Program-made: the position numbers and the translations under genes
Shown here: piece by piece, positions 1 through 6,989 of the stretch
How positions within the stretch are numbered: position 1 is the stretch's first letter
Layout: each line of letters opens with the position of its first letter
Source: DATBLY01 sp963705545
GTDB taxonomy: Bacteria > Actinomycetota > UBA4738 > HRBIN12
NCBI GenBank assembly: GCA_963705545.1
Contig: CAVPJX010000005.1
Coordinates: 124,001-188,000, forward strand
Reading direction: 5' to 3'
Length of the DNA: 64,000 bases
The notes under the pieces: model-generated
What the model saw: the letters and a program-made list of their open reading frames with translations, nothing else
What the model was told of the DNA's origin: nothing
Database searches by the model: none

Positions 1-2
1 TG

Positions 3-1022
3 TGCGCCGGCCGCGTCGCCGAGATCCCGGAGCCCGGCGACTACGTCGTGCGCGACATCGCCGGCGAGTCGGTGTTCGTCACCCGGAACGCCGACGGCGA
101 GCTGCGCGGCTTCTACAACGTCTGCAGCCACCGCGGCACGAAGTTCGTGGATGACCTCGAGGGGACCGGCCACGTGAAGAAGGCCTTCGTCTGTCCCTAC
201 CACGCGTGGACGTACGACCTGAACGGCCTGCTGGTCGGCTCGCCGAACGTCAAGGAGGACGAGTCCTTCGATCGCGCCGCGTTCCCGCTGCACCCGGTCC
301 ACGTGGACAGCTACGCCGGGTTCCTGTTCGTGAACCTGACCACCGGGACGCCGCGACCGCTGATGGAAGCCCTCACCGACGGCGCCGAGACGATCACCGC
401 GTTCGAGCGCTTCAAGATGGACGAGCTCCGTGTCGGCGTCCGGATCGTCTACGAGGTCGCGGCGAACTGGAAGATCGTCGTCGAGAACTACAACGAGTGC
501 CTGCACTGCCCGCAGATCCACCCCGAGCTCGTCCAGGTCGTCCCGCTCTTCCGGTTCGGCGAGGTGTGGGACGAGGAGATCCGCGACGACGGCAACCGGA
601 TGGTCGAGGGCGCAACGAGCTTCACGATCAGCGGCGCGTCCGAGCTGCCGAAGTTCCCGGGCCTCGAGCCCGACGACTACGAGATGTACTACGGGACGTA
701 CGAGTTCCCGAACCTGATGCTGAACCTGCACCCGGACGCGGGCATGTACTACATCGGCTACCCGAAGGGCCCGAACCACACGCGGGTCGTGTCCGAGTAC
801 CTGTTCCGGCCGGAGACGATCGCCGGTCCCGACTTCAAGCCCGAGCCGGTCGTCGAGCTCTGGGACCTGATCTCGAAGCAGGATTGGGAGGTCTGCCAGC
901 GCGCGCAGACCGGCGTCGGGTCCCGCGCGTTCACGACCGGCGTCTACCCGCGTCAGGACCGGTTCCTGTACTGGTTCAACGAGGAGTACCGGCTGGCGAT
1001 GGGCCGCGAGCTGCTCGGCTGA
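3..1022 (+). CDS. Rieske non-heme iron oxygenase, alpha subunit (5' truncated)
   Basis: This is the large subunit of a Rieske-type ring-hydroxylating or N-demethylating oxygenase. The open frame enters from the left edge, so the first residues are missing. Counting from the first full codon, the [2Fe-2S] ligands are Cys41/His43 (CSHRG) and Cys64/His67 (CPYHAW). The catalytic domain has the mononuclear-iron motif ENYNECLHCPQIHPE with His168 and His173. The Rieske half begins with a typical EIPEPGDY strand. The closest named families by motif are choline monooxygenase, glycine-betaine demethylase (GbcA) and carnitine oxygenase (CntA). The dimethylglycine-dehydrogenase-like proteins at 31.5 and 35.4 kb make a methylated-amine substrate attractive, but this is inference. 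No reductase gene is visible nearby. Confidence 0.9.
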   Translation, partial: CAGRVAEIPEPGDYVVRDIAGESVFVTRNADGELRGFYNVCSHRGTKFVDDLEGTGHVKKAFVCPYHAWTYDLNGLLVGSPNVKEDESFDRAAFPLHPVHVDSYAGFLFVNLTTGTPRPLMEALTDGAETITAFERFKMDELRVGVRIVYEVAANWKIVVENYNECLHCPQIHPELVQVVPLFRFGEVWDEEIRDDGNRMVEGATSFTISGASELPKFPGLEPDDYEMYYGTYEFPNLMLNLHPDAGMYYIGYPKGPNHTRVVSEYLFRPETIAGPDFKPEPVVELWDLISKQDWEVCQRAQTGVGSRAFTTGVYPRQDRFLYWFNEEYRLAMGRELLG

Positions 1023-1032
1023 GCGGGCGCCG

Positions 1033-1911
1033 ATGACCGGCTTCACGTTCCTCGGCGTGCCGATCGACTCGGTCGGGCGCGCGGGCGGGACCGAGCACGG
1101 GCCGTCGAAGCTCCGCGAGCTCGGGCTCGCCGAGCTGATGGAGGCCGATGCCGGCGACCTCGACGTCCGGATCCGCGGCGAGGAGCGCGACCCCGAGACC
1201 GGCATCCTCGCCAGCGACGACGTGTTGGCCGTCACCACCGCGATCCGCGAGGCGACGGAGGCGTTGCTCCGCGCCGGCGACCGGCCGTTCCTGGTCGGCG
1301 GTTGCTGCACCGAGCTGGCCGGGGCCCTGGCGGCGGCGCGCGACGTGCTCGGGCGTACCGGGGTCGCGTACCTCGACGGGCATCTCGATCTCTCGGACGG
1401 TGAGACCTCCCCGACCGGCGAGGCCGCGGACATGCCGTTGTCGGTGGTGCTGGGCCTCGGCCCCGACGCCTGGGTCCAGGTGTGCGACGGGCCGTCGGCC
1501 CGCGCCGAGGACGTCGTCCCGATCGGCTACCGCGATCCCGACGAGGTCCCGACGTTCGAGCAGATCGCGCCGACGCTCGGCCCCGCGTTCCGCGCCGTCT
1601 CGAAGGACGACGTCATCGCGGAGGGGCCGGCCGCGGTCGGCGCCCGCGTGGCGTCCGAGCTGGCGGACGGCGCCCGCCGGTTCTGGCTGCACCTGGACGT
1701 GGACATCCTGGGCGAGGACGTGTTCCCGGCCACGGACTACCTGATGGCGGACGGGCTCGATCTGGTGCAGCTGGTCGAGCTGATGCGCCCGATCGCGGCA
1801 TCGCCGGCGCTGATCGGCGTCTCGGTCGGCTGCTACAACCCCGAGAAGGACCCCGGCGACGCGTGTGGGCGCGCGCTCGTGGACGCCCTCGGCGCCGCCT
1901 TCACGCCCTAG
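1033..1911 (+). CDS. Divergent arginase/agmatinase-family protein
   Basis: A ureohydrolase-fold protein of 292 residues, normal length for the family. The metal motif DGHLD (residues 115-119) and DVD (222-224) are present. The first metal motif, normally GGDHS, reads GGCCTE (residues 89-94), so the usual His ligand is Cys92 and the preceding Asp is Cys91. The DVD motif also lacks the following DP pair. Substrate cannot be named; arginine, agmatine, guanidino acids or formimidoylglutamate are all possible for the fold. ATG follows the Rieske gene by 10 bp, so co-transcription is likely. Its TAG stop overlaps the stop of the convergent ribokinase in a shared CTAG. Confidence 0.75.
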   Translation: MTGFTFLGVPIDSVGRAGGTEHGPSKLRELGLAELMEADAGDLDVRIRGEERDPETGILASDDVLAVTTAIREATEALLRAGDRPFLVGGCCTELAGALAAARDVLGRTGVAYLDGHLDLSDGETSPTGEAADMPLSVVLGLGPDAWVQVCDGPSARAEDVVPIGYRDPDEVPTFEQIAPTLGPAFRAVSKDDVIAEGPAAVGARVASELADGARRFWLHLDVDILGEDVFPATDYLMADGLDLVQLVELMRPIAASPALIGVSVGCYNPEKDPGDACGRALVDALGAAFTP

Positions 1912-2816
1912 ATCCCCAGCCGCGACCGGACGTCGCCGATCGACCCGGCGTCGGGCATGCCCTCGCGGGCACCTGCGACGGTCGTGGAGATGCTCGCGTA
2001 CAGGACCGCGTCGGCTACCGCCTCCTCGAGCGACGAGCCGTCGACGAGCCGGGCGGCCAGGACCCCGTTGAAGCAGTCGCCCGCTCCGGTCGTGTCGACC
2101 GCCGCCACGGCGGGGGCCGGCATCGTCCGGCCGGCGTTCCCATCGTGGATCATCGCGCCCTCGGGCCCCCGGGTTTCGACGACGACGACGCCGTCCGGCG
2201 GATCACCGATCGCGGCGAGTTCCCTCTCGTTCGGGGTCAGGTACGTCGCGTGGGCCACCAGGTCGCGTGCCCACGGCTGCCACGGCGCCGGGTTCAGCAC
2301 GACCGGCACGCGCCGCTCGACCGCCCAGCCGGTCGCCGCCTCCAGCGTCGCGGGAGCCACTTCCAGGCTCGCGAGCAGCAGGTCGGGCCGCAGCGACTCG
2401 AGCGCGTCGATCACGTGCCCGGGCCCGAGCACGAGGTTGGCGCCGGGGGCCACCGAGATCTGGTTCTCGCCATCCGGGGCGACGGCGATCAGCGCGACCC
2501 CCGTCGGGGCGTCCGGCGTGACCAGCACGTGGTCCGTGCCAACCCCGTCGGCATGGAGGGCCTCCAGGGCCGAGAGACCGAGTGGCTCGTCGCCGATCGC
2601 GCCGAGCATCCAGGTCGCCGCGGGTCCGTCGTCCACGGAGCTGGGTCGCCGGGCCCGGGCCGCGGCGACGGCCTGGTTGCCACCCTTGCCGCCATGGTGA
2701 CGGGCGAACGTCCCGCCGGTCACCGTCTCGCCGGCCTTCGGCAGGGGCGCGCCGGACACCACGAGGTCCACGTTGATCGCTCCCAGGATCGCGAGGATCG
2801 ACCGAAGGCTGCTCAT
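1908..2816 (-). CDS. rbsK: Ribokinase (PfkB family)
   Basis: ATP-dependent kinase that phosphorylates ribose at O5, of 302 residues. The N-terminal PfkB signature is visible (NVDLVV near residue 15, then HGGKGGNQA at 41-49). The C-terminal signature DTTGAGDCFNG (241-251) contains the catalytic Asp of GAGD. The start overlaps the end of the upstream nucleoside hydrolase by 4 nt, so the two are translationally coupled. Together they would turn a ribonucleoside into base plus ribose 5-phosphate. Other PfkB sugars cannot be excluded, but the partner gene supports ribose. Confidence 0.85.
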   Translation of the reverse strand: MSSLRSILAILGAINVDLVVSGAPLPKAGETVTGGTFARHHGGKGGNQAVAAARARRPSSVDDGPAATWMLGAIGDEPLGLSALEALHADGVGTDHVLVTPDAPTGVALIAVAPDGENQISVAPGANLVLGPGHVIDALESLRPDLLLASLEVAPATLEAATGWAVERRVPVVLNPAPWQPWARDLVAHATYLTPNERELAAIGDPPDGVVVVETRGPEGAMIHDGNAGRTMPAPAVAAVDTTGAGDCFNGVLAARLVDGSSLEEAVADAVLYASISTTVAGAREGMPDAGSIGDVRSRLGI

Positions 2817-3814
2817 GGCTGCGACGCGACGAGGGAGCGGAGCCGCCCCAGGAACCGATCCAGGAAGGCGGCCTCGTCGACGTCGAGCGCCACCCGGGCG
2901 TTGTCATCCGGCCCCCAGGCACCTGCCCAGGGGGTTCCGCGCAGGTTCCGCAGGTCGGCGACGGTCGCGCCGCGGGTCCAGGTTCCGGTCGTCTCGACCT
3001 CGACGCGCGTCGGCACGAGCGTTGCCAACCCGGGATCGATCGCGATCGCGACCGCCAGCGGGTCGTGCATCGCCGCGCCTTGCCGGTCGCCCCAACGCTC
3101 GTAGAACTCGATGTAGAACGGCACGGCGTCACGGATGAAACGGCCGACCGGCGACGCTGGTGCCGGCGCGGTGACCGCCTCGACGTCCGCATGGGTCATC
3201 CGCACGCGCTCGGTGACGTCGAGGCCGGCGCAGATCGGGAGCTTCGTCTCCGCGGCGCCCGAGAAGGCACGGAACACGGTCGCGGCGGCGTCCGGGTCCC
3301 ACCAGATGTTCGCCTCGGCGCTGGGCGTCGCGTTCCCCAGGTGGTCGAAGGCCCCGCCCATGATCGCGAACCCGCGCAGGAGCTCGGGCAGCCCCGGCTC
3401 TTCGGCGAGCGCCATCGCGACGTTCGTGAGCGGTCCCGTGGCGACCAGGAGGGTCTCGCCGGGTCGATCCCGGGCGCGTTCGACGATCGCCCGCGTGGCG
3501 CTCCGCTCCGAGGGGAGGCGAGCCGCGGCCGGCGGGTCCGCCCGTCCCAAGCCGCGCTCGCCGTGGACCGCCTCGGCCGGCGCGTACTCGCCGGACAGCG
3601 GATGCGCCGCGCCCCGCGCGACCTCGACATCGCCCCGTCCGGCAAGCTCCAGCACGGCGAGGGTGTTACGGACGACGTCGTCGAGTGGGACGTTGCCCAT
3701 CACGCACGTCGCGGCGATCAGGTCGACCTCCGGCGACGCGACCGCGTACAGGAGCGCCATCGCGTCGTCCACGCCGGTATCGACGTCGAGGATCAACGGG
3801 ATCGGCTCGGTCAT
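2813..3814 (-). CDS. Inosine/uridine-preferring nucleoside hydrolase
   Basis: N-glycosidase that splits ribonucleosides into base and ribose; 333 residues, typical length. The calcium-binding Asp cluster DVDTGVDD lies at residues 10-17 and stands for the canonical DTDPGxDD. The C-terminal half carries AAMHDPLAVA, the usual His-Asp motif. It is the first gene of a two-gene unit with the ribokinase downstream. No Shine-Dalgarno is apparent; TAGCCT on the minus strand (3824-3829) lies 9 nt before the ATG and would fit a leaderless transcript. Base preference cannot be told from sequence. Confidence 0.9.
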   Translation of the reverse strand: MTEPIPLILDVDTGVDDAMALLYAVASPEVDLIAATCVMGNVPLDDVVRNTLAVLELAGRGDVEVARGAAHPLSGEYAPAEAVHGERGLGRADPPAAARLPSERSATRAIVERARDRPGETLLVATGPLTNVAMALAEEPGLPELLRGFAIMGGAFDHLGNATPSAEANIWWDPDAAATVFRAFSGAAETKLPICAGLDVTERVRMTHADVEAVTAPAPASPVGRFIRDAVPFYIEFYERWGDRQGAAMHDPLAVAIAIDPGLATLVPTRVEVETTGTWTRGATVADLRNLRGTPWAGAWGPDDNARVALDVDEAAFLDRFLGRLRSLVASQP

Positions 3815-3907
3815 CGACGCAGAAGGCTAGCGGGTCAACCGTTCCCCGATCGGACCGGCCGACCGCGGCCGGGCGGAGCGCCGCTCGCTCGACCCGGGCA
3901 TCCGGGC

Positions 3908-4334
3908 TCAGCCGACGGGCGCCGGGATCGCGCCCAGCTGGATCGCCCAAGGTGAACGCGTCGTTCATGCCCCAGTGCTCGACGACCTTGCCGTCGACGA
4001 GGCGATAGACGCCCCACGCCTCGATGTCGAAGGCGTTGCCGTTGGGTCCGACGCCGAACGGTGGGAATCCACCGGTGTTCGTGCCCGTCACGCGGTTGCG
4101 CACGAACACCCGGTCGCCTCCCTCGATGATGGACAGGATCTCGACCTTGCGGTCAGGGAACGACCGCATCACGGCTTGGTGCGCCATCTTCGAACCCGCC
4201 AGGCCGGCCGGCAGGCCCTGGGTACCCGACTGGGCGTTGTCGAAGTCGTGTGCGAAGTACCGGTCCAGGTCGTCGAGCCGGCCGTCGTCCCAGGCCTCCT
4301 CGATCGCGCGGACCACGTCGGCGTTCGAAGCCAT
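3908..4334 (-). CDS. SnoaL-like ester cyclase, apparent frameshift near its C-terminus
   Basis: Small NTF2-fold protein of the SnoaL-like ester-cyclase family; biological role unknown. The N-terminus (ASNADVVRAIEEAWDDG) through EHWGMNDAFTL is typical. Reading straight on gives a Pro/Arg-rich tail that would run to 3666, overlapping the nucleoside hydrolase by about 150 bases. If one base of the CCC run at 3946-3948 is removed, the frame instead reads AIQLGAIPAPVG and stops at 3908, which matches the usual QLG ending of the family and gives about 141 residues. I therefore annotate the restored limits. ATG 4334 is preferred because GGGAGG lies about 8 nt upstream. A real mutation or an assembly error are both possible. 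Confidence 0.7.
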
Positions 4335-4493
4335 GCGTGCCACCTCCCGTACTCGAGCCCGTCGACCCGGGCGTCCTTCCCGTCACCCGAACGACGAACG
4401 AGCGAGGAGGTTCTCGACACCGCGGGGGTCCGGGGACGTTCGAGGGAGCGACGAGAACGGTGCCCGCCGGTCCGGCGAGCGACGATCGACGCG

Positions 4494-5129
4494 TCAGGCG
4501 GTGGCCGGCTCGAGCGCGAAGCCGATCAGCCGCGCGCCGACGGCCATGCACATCCGCTTCATCTCGGCCGGCGTCAGCTGCGAGTCGTTCATCAACACCT
4601 GGATCGCCAGGCCGTCGATCAGCGCGCCGATCTGCACGCCCAGTTCGTCCGCGTCGTCGCCGGCAGGGAACTCGCCCGACTCCCGGCCGCTACGCACGAT
4701 CTCGGCGATCGATTGGCGCCAGCGCCGGTCCAGGACCTCGGCCTCCTTCGCGAGCGCCGGGTCGCGCAGCGCGCGCACCCAGATCTCGACCCACAGCGCC
4801 CACTCCTCGAGCCGCTCGAAGTCGGGGAGCAGGCCCGGGACCGAGAGGTCCACCAGGCGCTCGAAGCGCTCACGAGCGGTCGTGAGCCGGCGCAGATCGC
4901 GCGCCTGGGCCAGGTAGTACTTGTCGTTCGCGTAGGTCAGCGCCTCGAGGAGCAGGCGGTCCTTCGACTCGAAGTAGTACAGGATCAGCCCGGGGGAGAC
5001 GCCGCAGCGCTCGGCGATGTCCTGGATCCGCGTCTCGGCCAGGCCGCGGTCGGTGATCACGCGGGCGGCCGCCTCCAGGATCTCCTGGTGGCGGTCCTTC
5101 GTCTGTCGCTGCCTCGTCGCCCGTGCCAT
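4494..5129 (-). CDS. TetR/BetI-family transcriptional repressor
   Basis: One-component repressor of 211 residues. The N-terminal helix-turn-helix spans roughly residues 17-57 (EILEAAARVITDRG, then IQDIAERCGVSPGLILYYF and KDRLL). The C-terminal ligand domain resembles BetI-type regulators. It is divergent from the flavoprotein gene at 5345 with 215 bp between, and upstream of the SnoaL-like gene on the same strand. The intergenic region holds inverted repeats that could be its operators. The ligand is unknown; by position it probably controls the flavoprotein and itself. Confidence 0.88.
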   Translation of the reverse strand: MARATRQRQTKDRHQEILEAAARVITDRGLAETRIQDIAERCGVSPGLILYYFESKDRLLLEALTYANDKYYLAQARDLRRLTTARERFERLVDLSVPGLLPDFERLEEWALWVEIWVRALRDPALAKEAEVLDRRWRQSIAEIVRSGRESGEFPAGDDADELGVQIGALIDGLAIQVLMNDSQLTPAEMKRMCMAVGARLIGFALEPATA

Positions 5130-5136
5130 GCACGCT

Positions 5137-5153
5137 CCTGAACGCCGTACAGG
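5137..5153. promoter_or_regulatory. Candidate TetR operator (imperfect palindrome)
   Basis: CCTGAACGCCGTACAGG is a 17-bp near-palindrome starting 8 bp in front of the TetR start codon. The half site recurs inverted as CGTTCAGG at 5188-5195, directly after GAACCGTCGTTC (5181-5192). A further inverted element, TGACTGA/TCAGATTCA, lies at 5249-5268 nearer the divergent flavoprotein gene. TetR proteins usually bind such sites in divergent regions; assignment to this protein is inference. Confidence 0.4.
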
Positions 5154-5344
5154 TCCGTGGCCCGAGGACGTCGTGCTCTCGAACCGTCGTTCAGGAACCG
5201 TACCAGCGTGAGCAGCGATGTCAAAGCCGCAGCCGGCATCCTCGGGTTTGACTGATGATTCAGATTCAGGGCATGATACGTGCCTTGGCCGCGGCCCGGA
5301 GGGCTCGGTTCGGCACGCGACGAACGACGGGGAGGGACGGATCG

Positions 5345-6967
5345 ATGTCGACGAACGTGTACGACGCCATCGTGGTGGGCGGCGGGCACAACGGGCTCAC
5401 GAGCGCCGCGTACTTCGCCCGCGCCGGCGCCCGCACGGTGGTGCTGGAGGCGCGGGACAAGACCGGCGGAGCCGCCGACACGAGCGCGCCGTTCCCGGAC
5501 CACCCCGAGATCAAGGTCACGACCTACTCCTACGTGATGTCCCTGATGCCGCCGACGATCATCCGCGAGCTGAACCTCAAGCAGCACGGCTACGACGTCA
5601 CGCCGTTCGGCCCGTACTACCAGGCCTTCCCGGACGGCCGCTCGATCACGGTCTACGCAGACGACGCGAAGAAGAGCCACGACTCGATCGCGCAGTTCTC
5701 GAAGAAGGATGCCGAAACCCTGCCGAAGTGGGAGGCGTGGATGAAGGGCGTCTCCGACGTCCTCGGGCCGCTCCTGCTGCAGGTCCCGCCGAAGGTGGGC
5801 TCGATGTCGTTCGGCGACCTGATCGCGAGCGCGCAGACCGCGTGGAAGATGCGCAGGCTCGGAACGCGCGGCGTGGCCGACGTGACCCGACTGTTCACGA
5901 TGAGCGTGACCGATCTGCTGAACGACTGGTTCGAGTCGGACGCGATCAAGGCGATGCTCACGGTGAACGGCGTGATCGGGACCTGGGCCGGCCCCGACGA
6001 GCCCGGAACCGCGTACGTGATGCTGCACCACTCGATCGGCGACGTCGGCGATGGGCACCTCGGTTCGTGGGGGTTCCAGCAGGGTGGGATGGGCGCGGTC
6101 AGCGACTCGATCCGGCGCTCGGCCGAGTCCTTCGGCGCCGAGATCCGCACCGGCGCGAAGGTCAAGAAGATCCTCGTCCGCGGCGGCCGTGCCGTCGGCG
6201 TCGCGCTCGAGAACGGCGACGAGCTGCGCGCGCCCGTCGTCGTGAGCTGCATCCACCCGAAGATCGCGTTCCTGGATCTGGTCGACCGGCAGGAGCTGCC
6301 GGCCGACTTCGTCTGGGATATCGAGCGCTGGAAGACCCGCAGCGGCGTCGTGAAGGTGAACGTCGCGATGTCCGAGCTGCCGGACTTCATCGCGAACCCC
6401 GGCAAGGAGCAGCAGGACCACCACACGGGCTCCGTGGAGCTGTGCTTCAGCCCGCAGTATGCCGAGCGCGCGTTCCAGGACGCGCACATCGAGCGCAAGG
6501 CCGCGGTCGCGCCGTTCGTGGACGGGACGATCCCGACCACGCTCGACGAGCAGCTCGCGCCCGAGGGCGTGCACGTGTTCTCGATGTTCAGCCAGTGGGT
6601 GCCGGACGATTGGAACGTCGAGCCGCACCGCGACGAGCTCGAGCAGTACGCGGACCGGATCATCGACAGGTACACCGAGCTCGCCCCGAACTTCAAGTCG
6701 GCCGTGATCGACCGCCAGGTGATCGGCCCGTACGACATGGAGCAGGACCTCGGGCTGATCGGGGGGAACATCTTCCACGGGGAGCTGTCCGTCGACCAGC
6801 TGTTCCACATGCGCCCGGCGCCCGGCTACGCCGACTACCGCACGCCGATCAAGGGGCTGTACCACGGGTCGTGCGCCACCCACGCGGGCGGCGGCGTGAA
6901 CGGGATCCCCGGCTGGCAGGCGTTCAACATGGCGAAGAAGGACAAGGCCGTCCGCTCGACGCGGTAG
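5345..6967 (+). CDS. PYROXD2/phytoene-dehydrogenase-like FAD oxidoreductase (copy 1)
   Basis: Flavin-dependent amine-oxidase-fold oxidoreductase related to phytoene desaturases and PYROXD2, 540 residues. The FAD dinucleotide motif VVGGGHNGLTSA is at residues 10-21 and the C-terminal FAD contact reads CATHAGGGVNGIPG. ATG 5345 is chosen because GGGAGGGA lies 7 bp upstream and the FAD motif then falls at the usual distance from the N-terminus. A paralogue sits at 16431, with the same GGGHNGL motif and a similar TYSYVMSLMP/TASYVVSLMP segment. No carotenoid genes are nearby, so a pigment role is unlikely. Substrate unknown. Confidence 0.85.
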   Translation: MSTNVYDAIVVGGGHNGLTSAAYFARAGARTVVLEARDKTGGAADTSAPFPDHPEIKVTTYSYVMSLMPPTIIRELNLKQHGYDVTPFGPYYQAFPDGRSITVYADDAKKSHDSIAQFSKKDAETLPKWEAWMKGVSDVLGPLLLQVPPKVGSMSFGDLIASAQTAWKMRRLGTRGVADVTRLFTMSVTDLLNDWFESDAIKAMLTVNGVIGTWAGPDEPGTAYVMLHHSIGDVGDGHLGSWGFQQGGMGAVSDSIRRSAESFGAEIRTGAKVKKILVRGGRAVGVALENGDELRAPVVVSCIHPKIAFLDLVDRQELPADFVWDIERWKTRSGVVKVNVAMSELPDFIANPGKEQQDHHTGSVELCFSPQYAERAFQDAHIERKAAVAPFVDGTIPTTLDEQLAPEGVHVFSMFSQWVPDDWNVEPHRDELEQYADRIIDRYTELAPNFKSAVIDRQVIGPYDMEQDLGLIGGNIFHGELSVDQLFHMRPAPGYADYRTPIKGLYHGSCATHAGGGVNGIPGWQAFNMAKKDKAVRSTR

Positions 6968-6976
6968 CCCGGCCGG

Positions 6977-6982
6977 TACCGT
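6977..6982 (+). promoter_or_regulatory. -10 box for a probable leaderless transcript
   Basis: TACCGT fits the TANNNT -10 consensus and ends 7 nt before the GTG of the acyl-CoA synthetase gene. There is no Shine-Dalgarno before that GTG. A transcript would start at or next to the start codon. Confidence 0.4.
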
Positions 6983-6989
6983 TGCCCGC

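Noticed and set aside
3666..3907. C-terminal extension of the SnoaL-like protein
   Set aside because: It overlaps the nucleoside hydrolase, is Pro/Arg-rich, and a one-base shift gives the normal family end; treated as a frameshift artefact or mutation.
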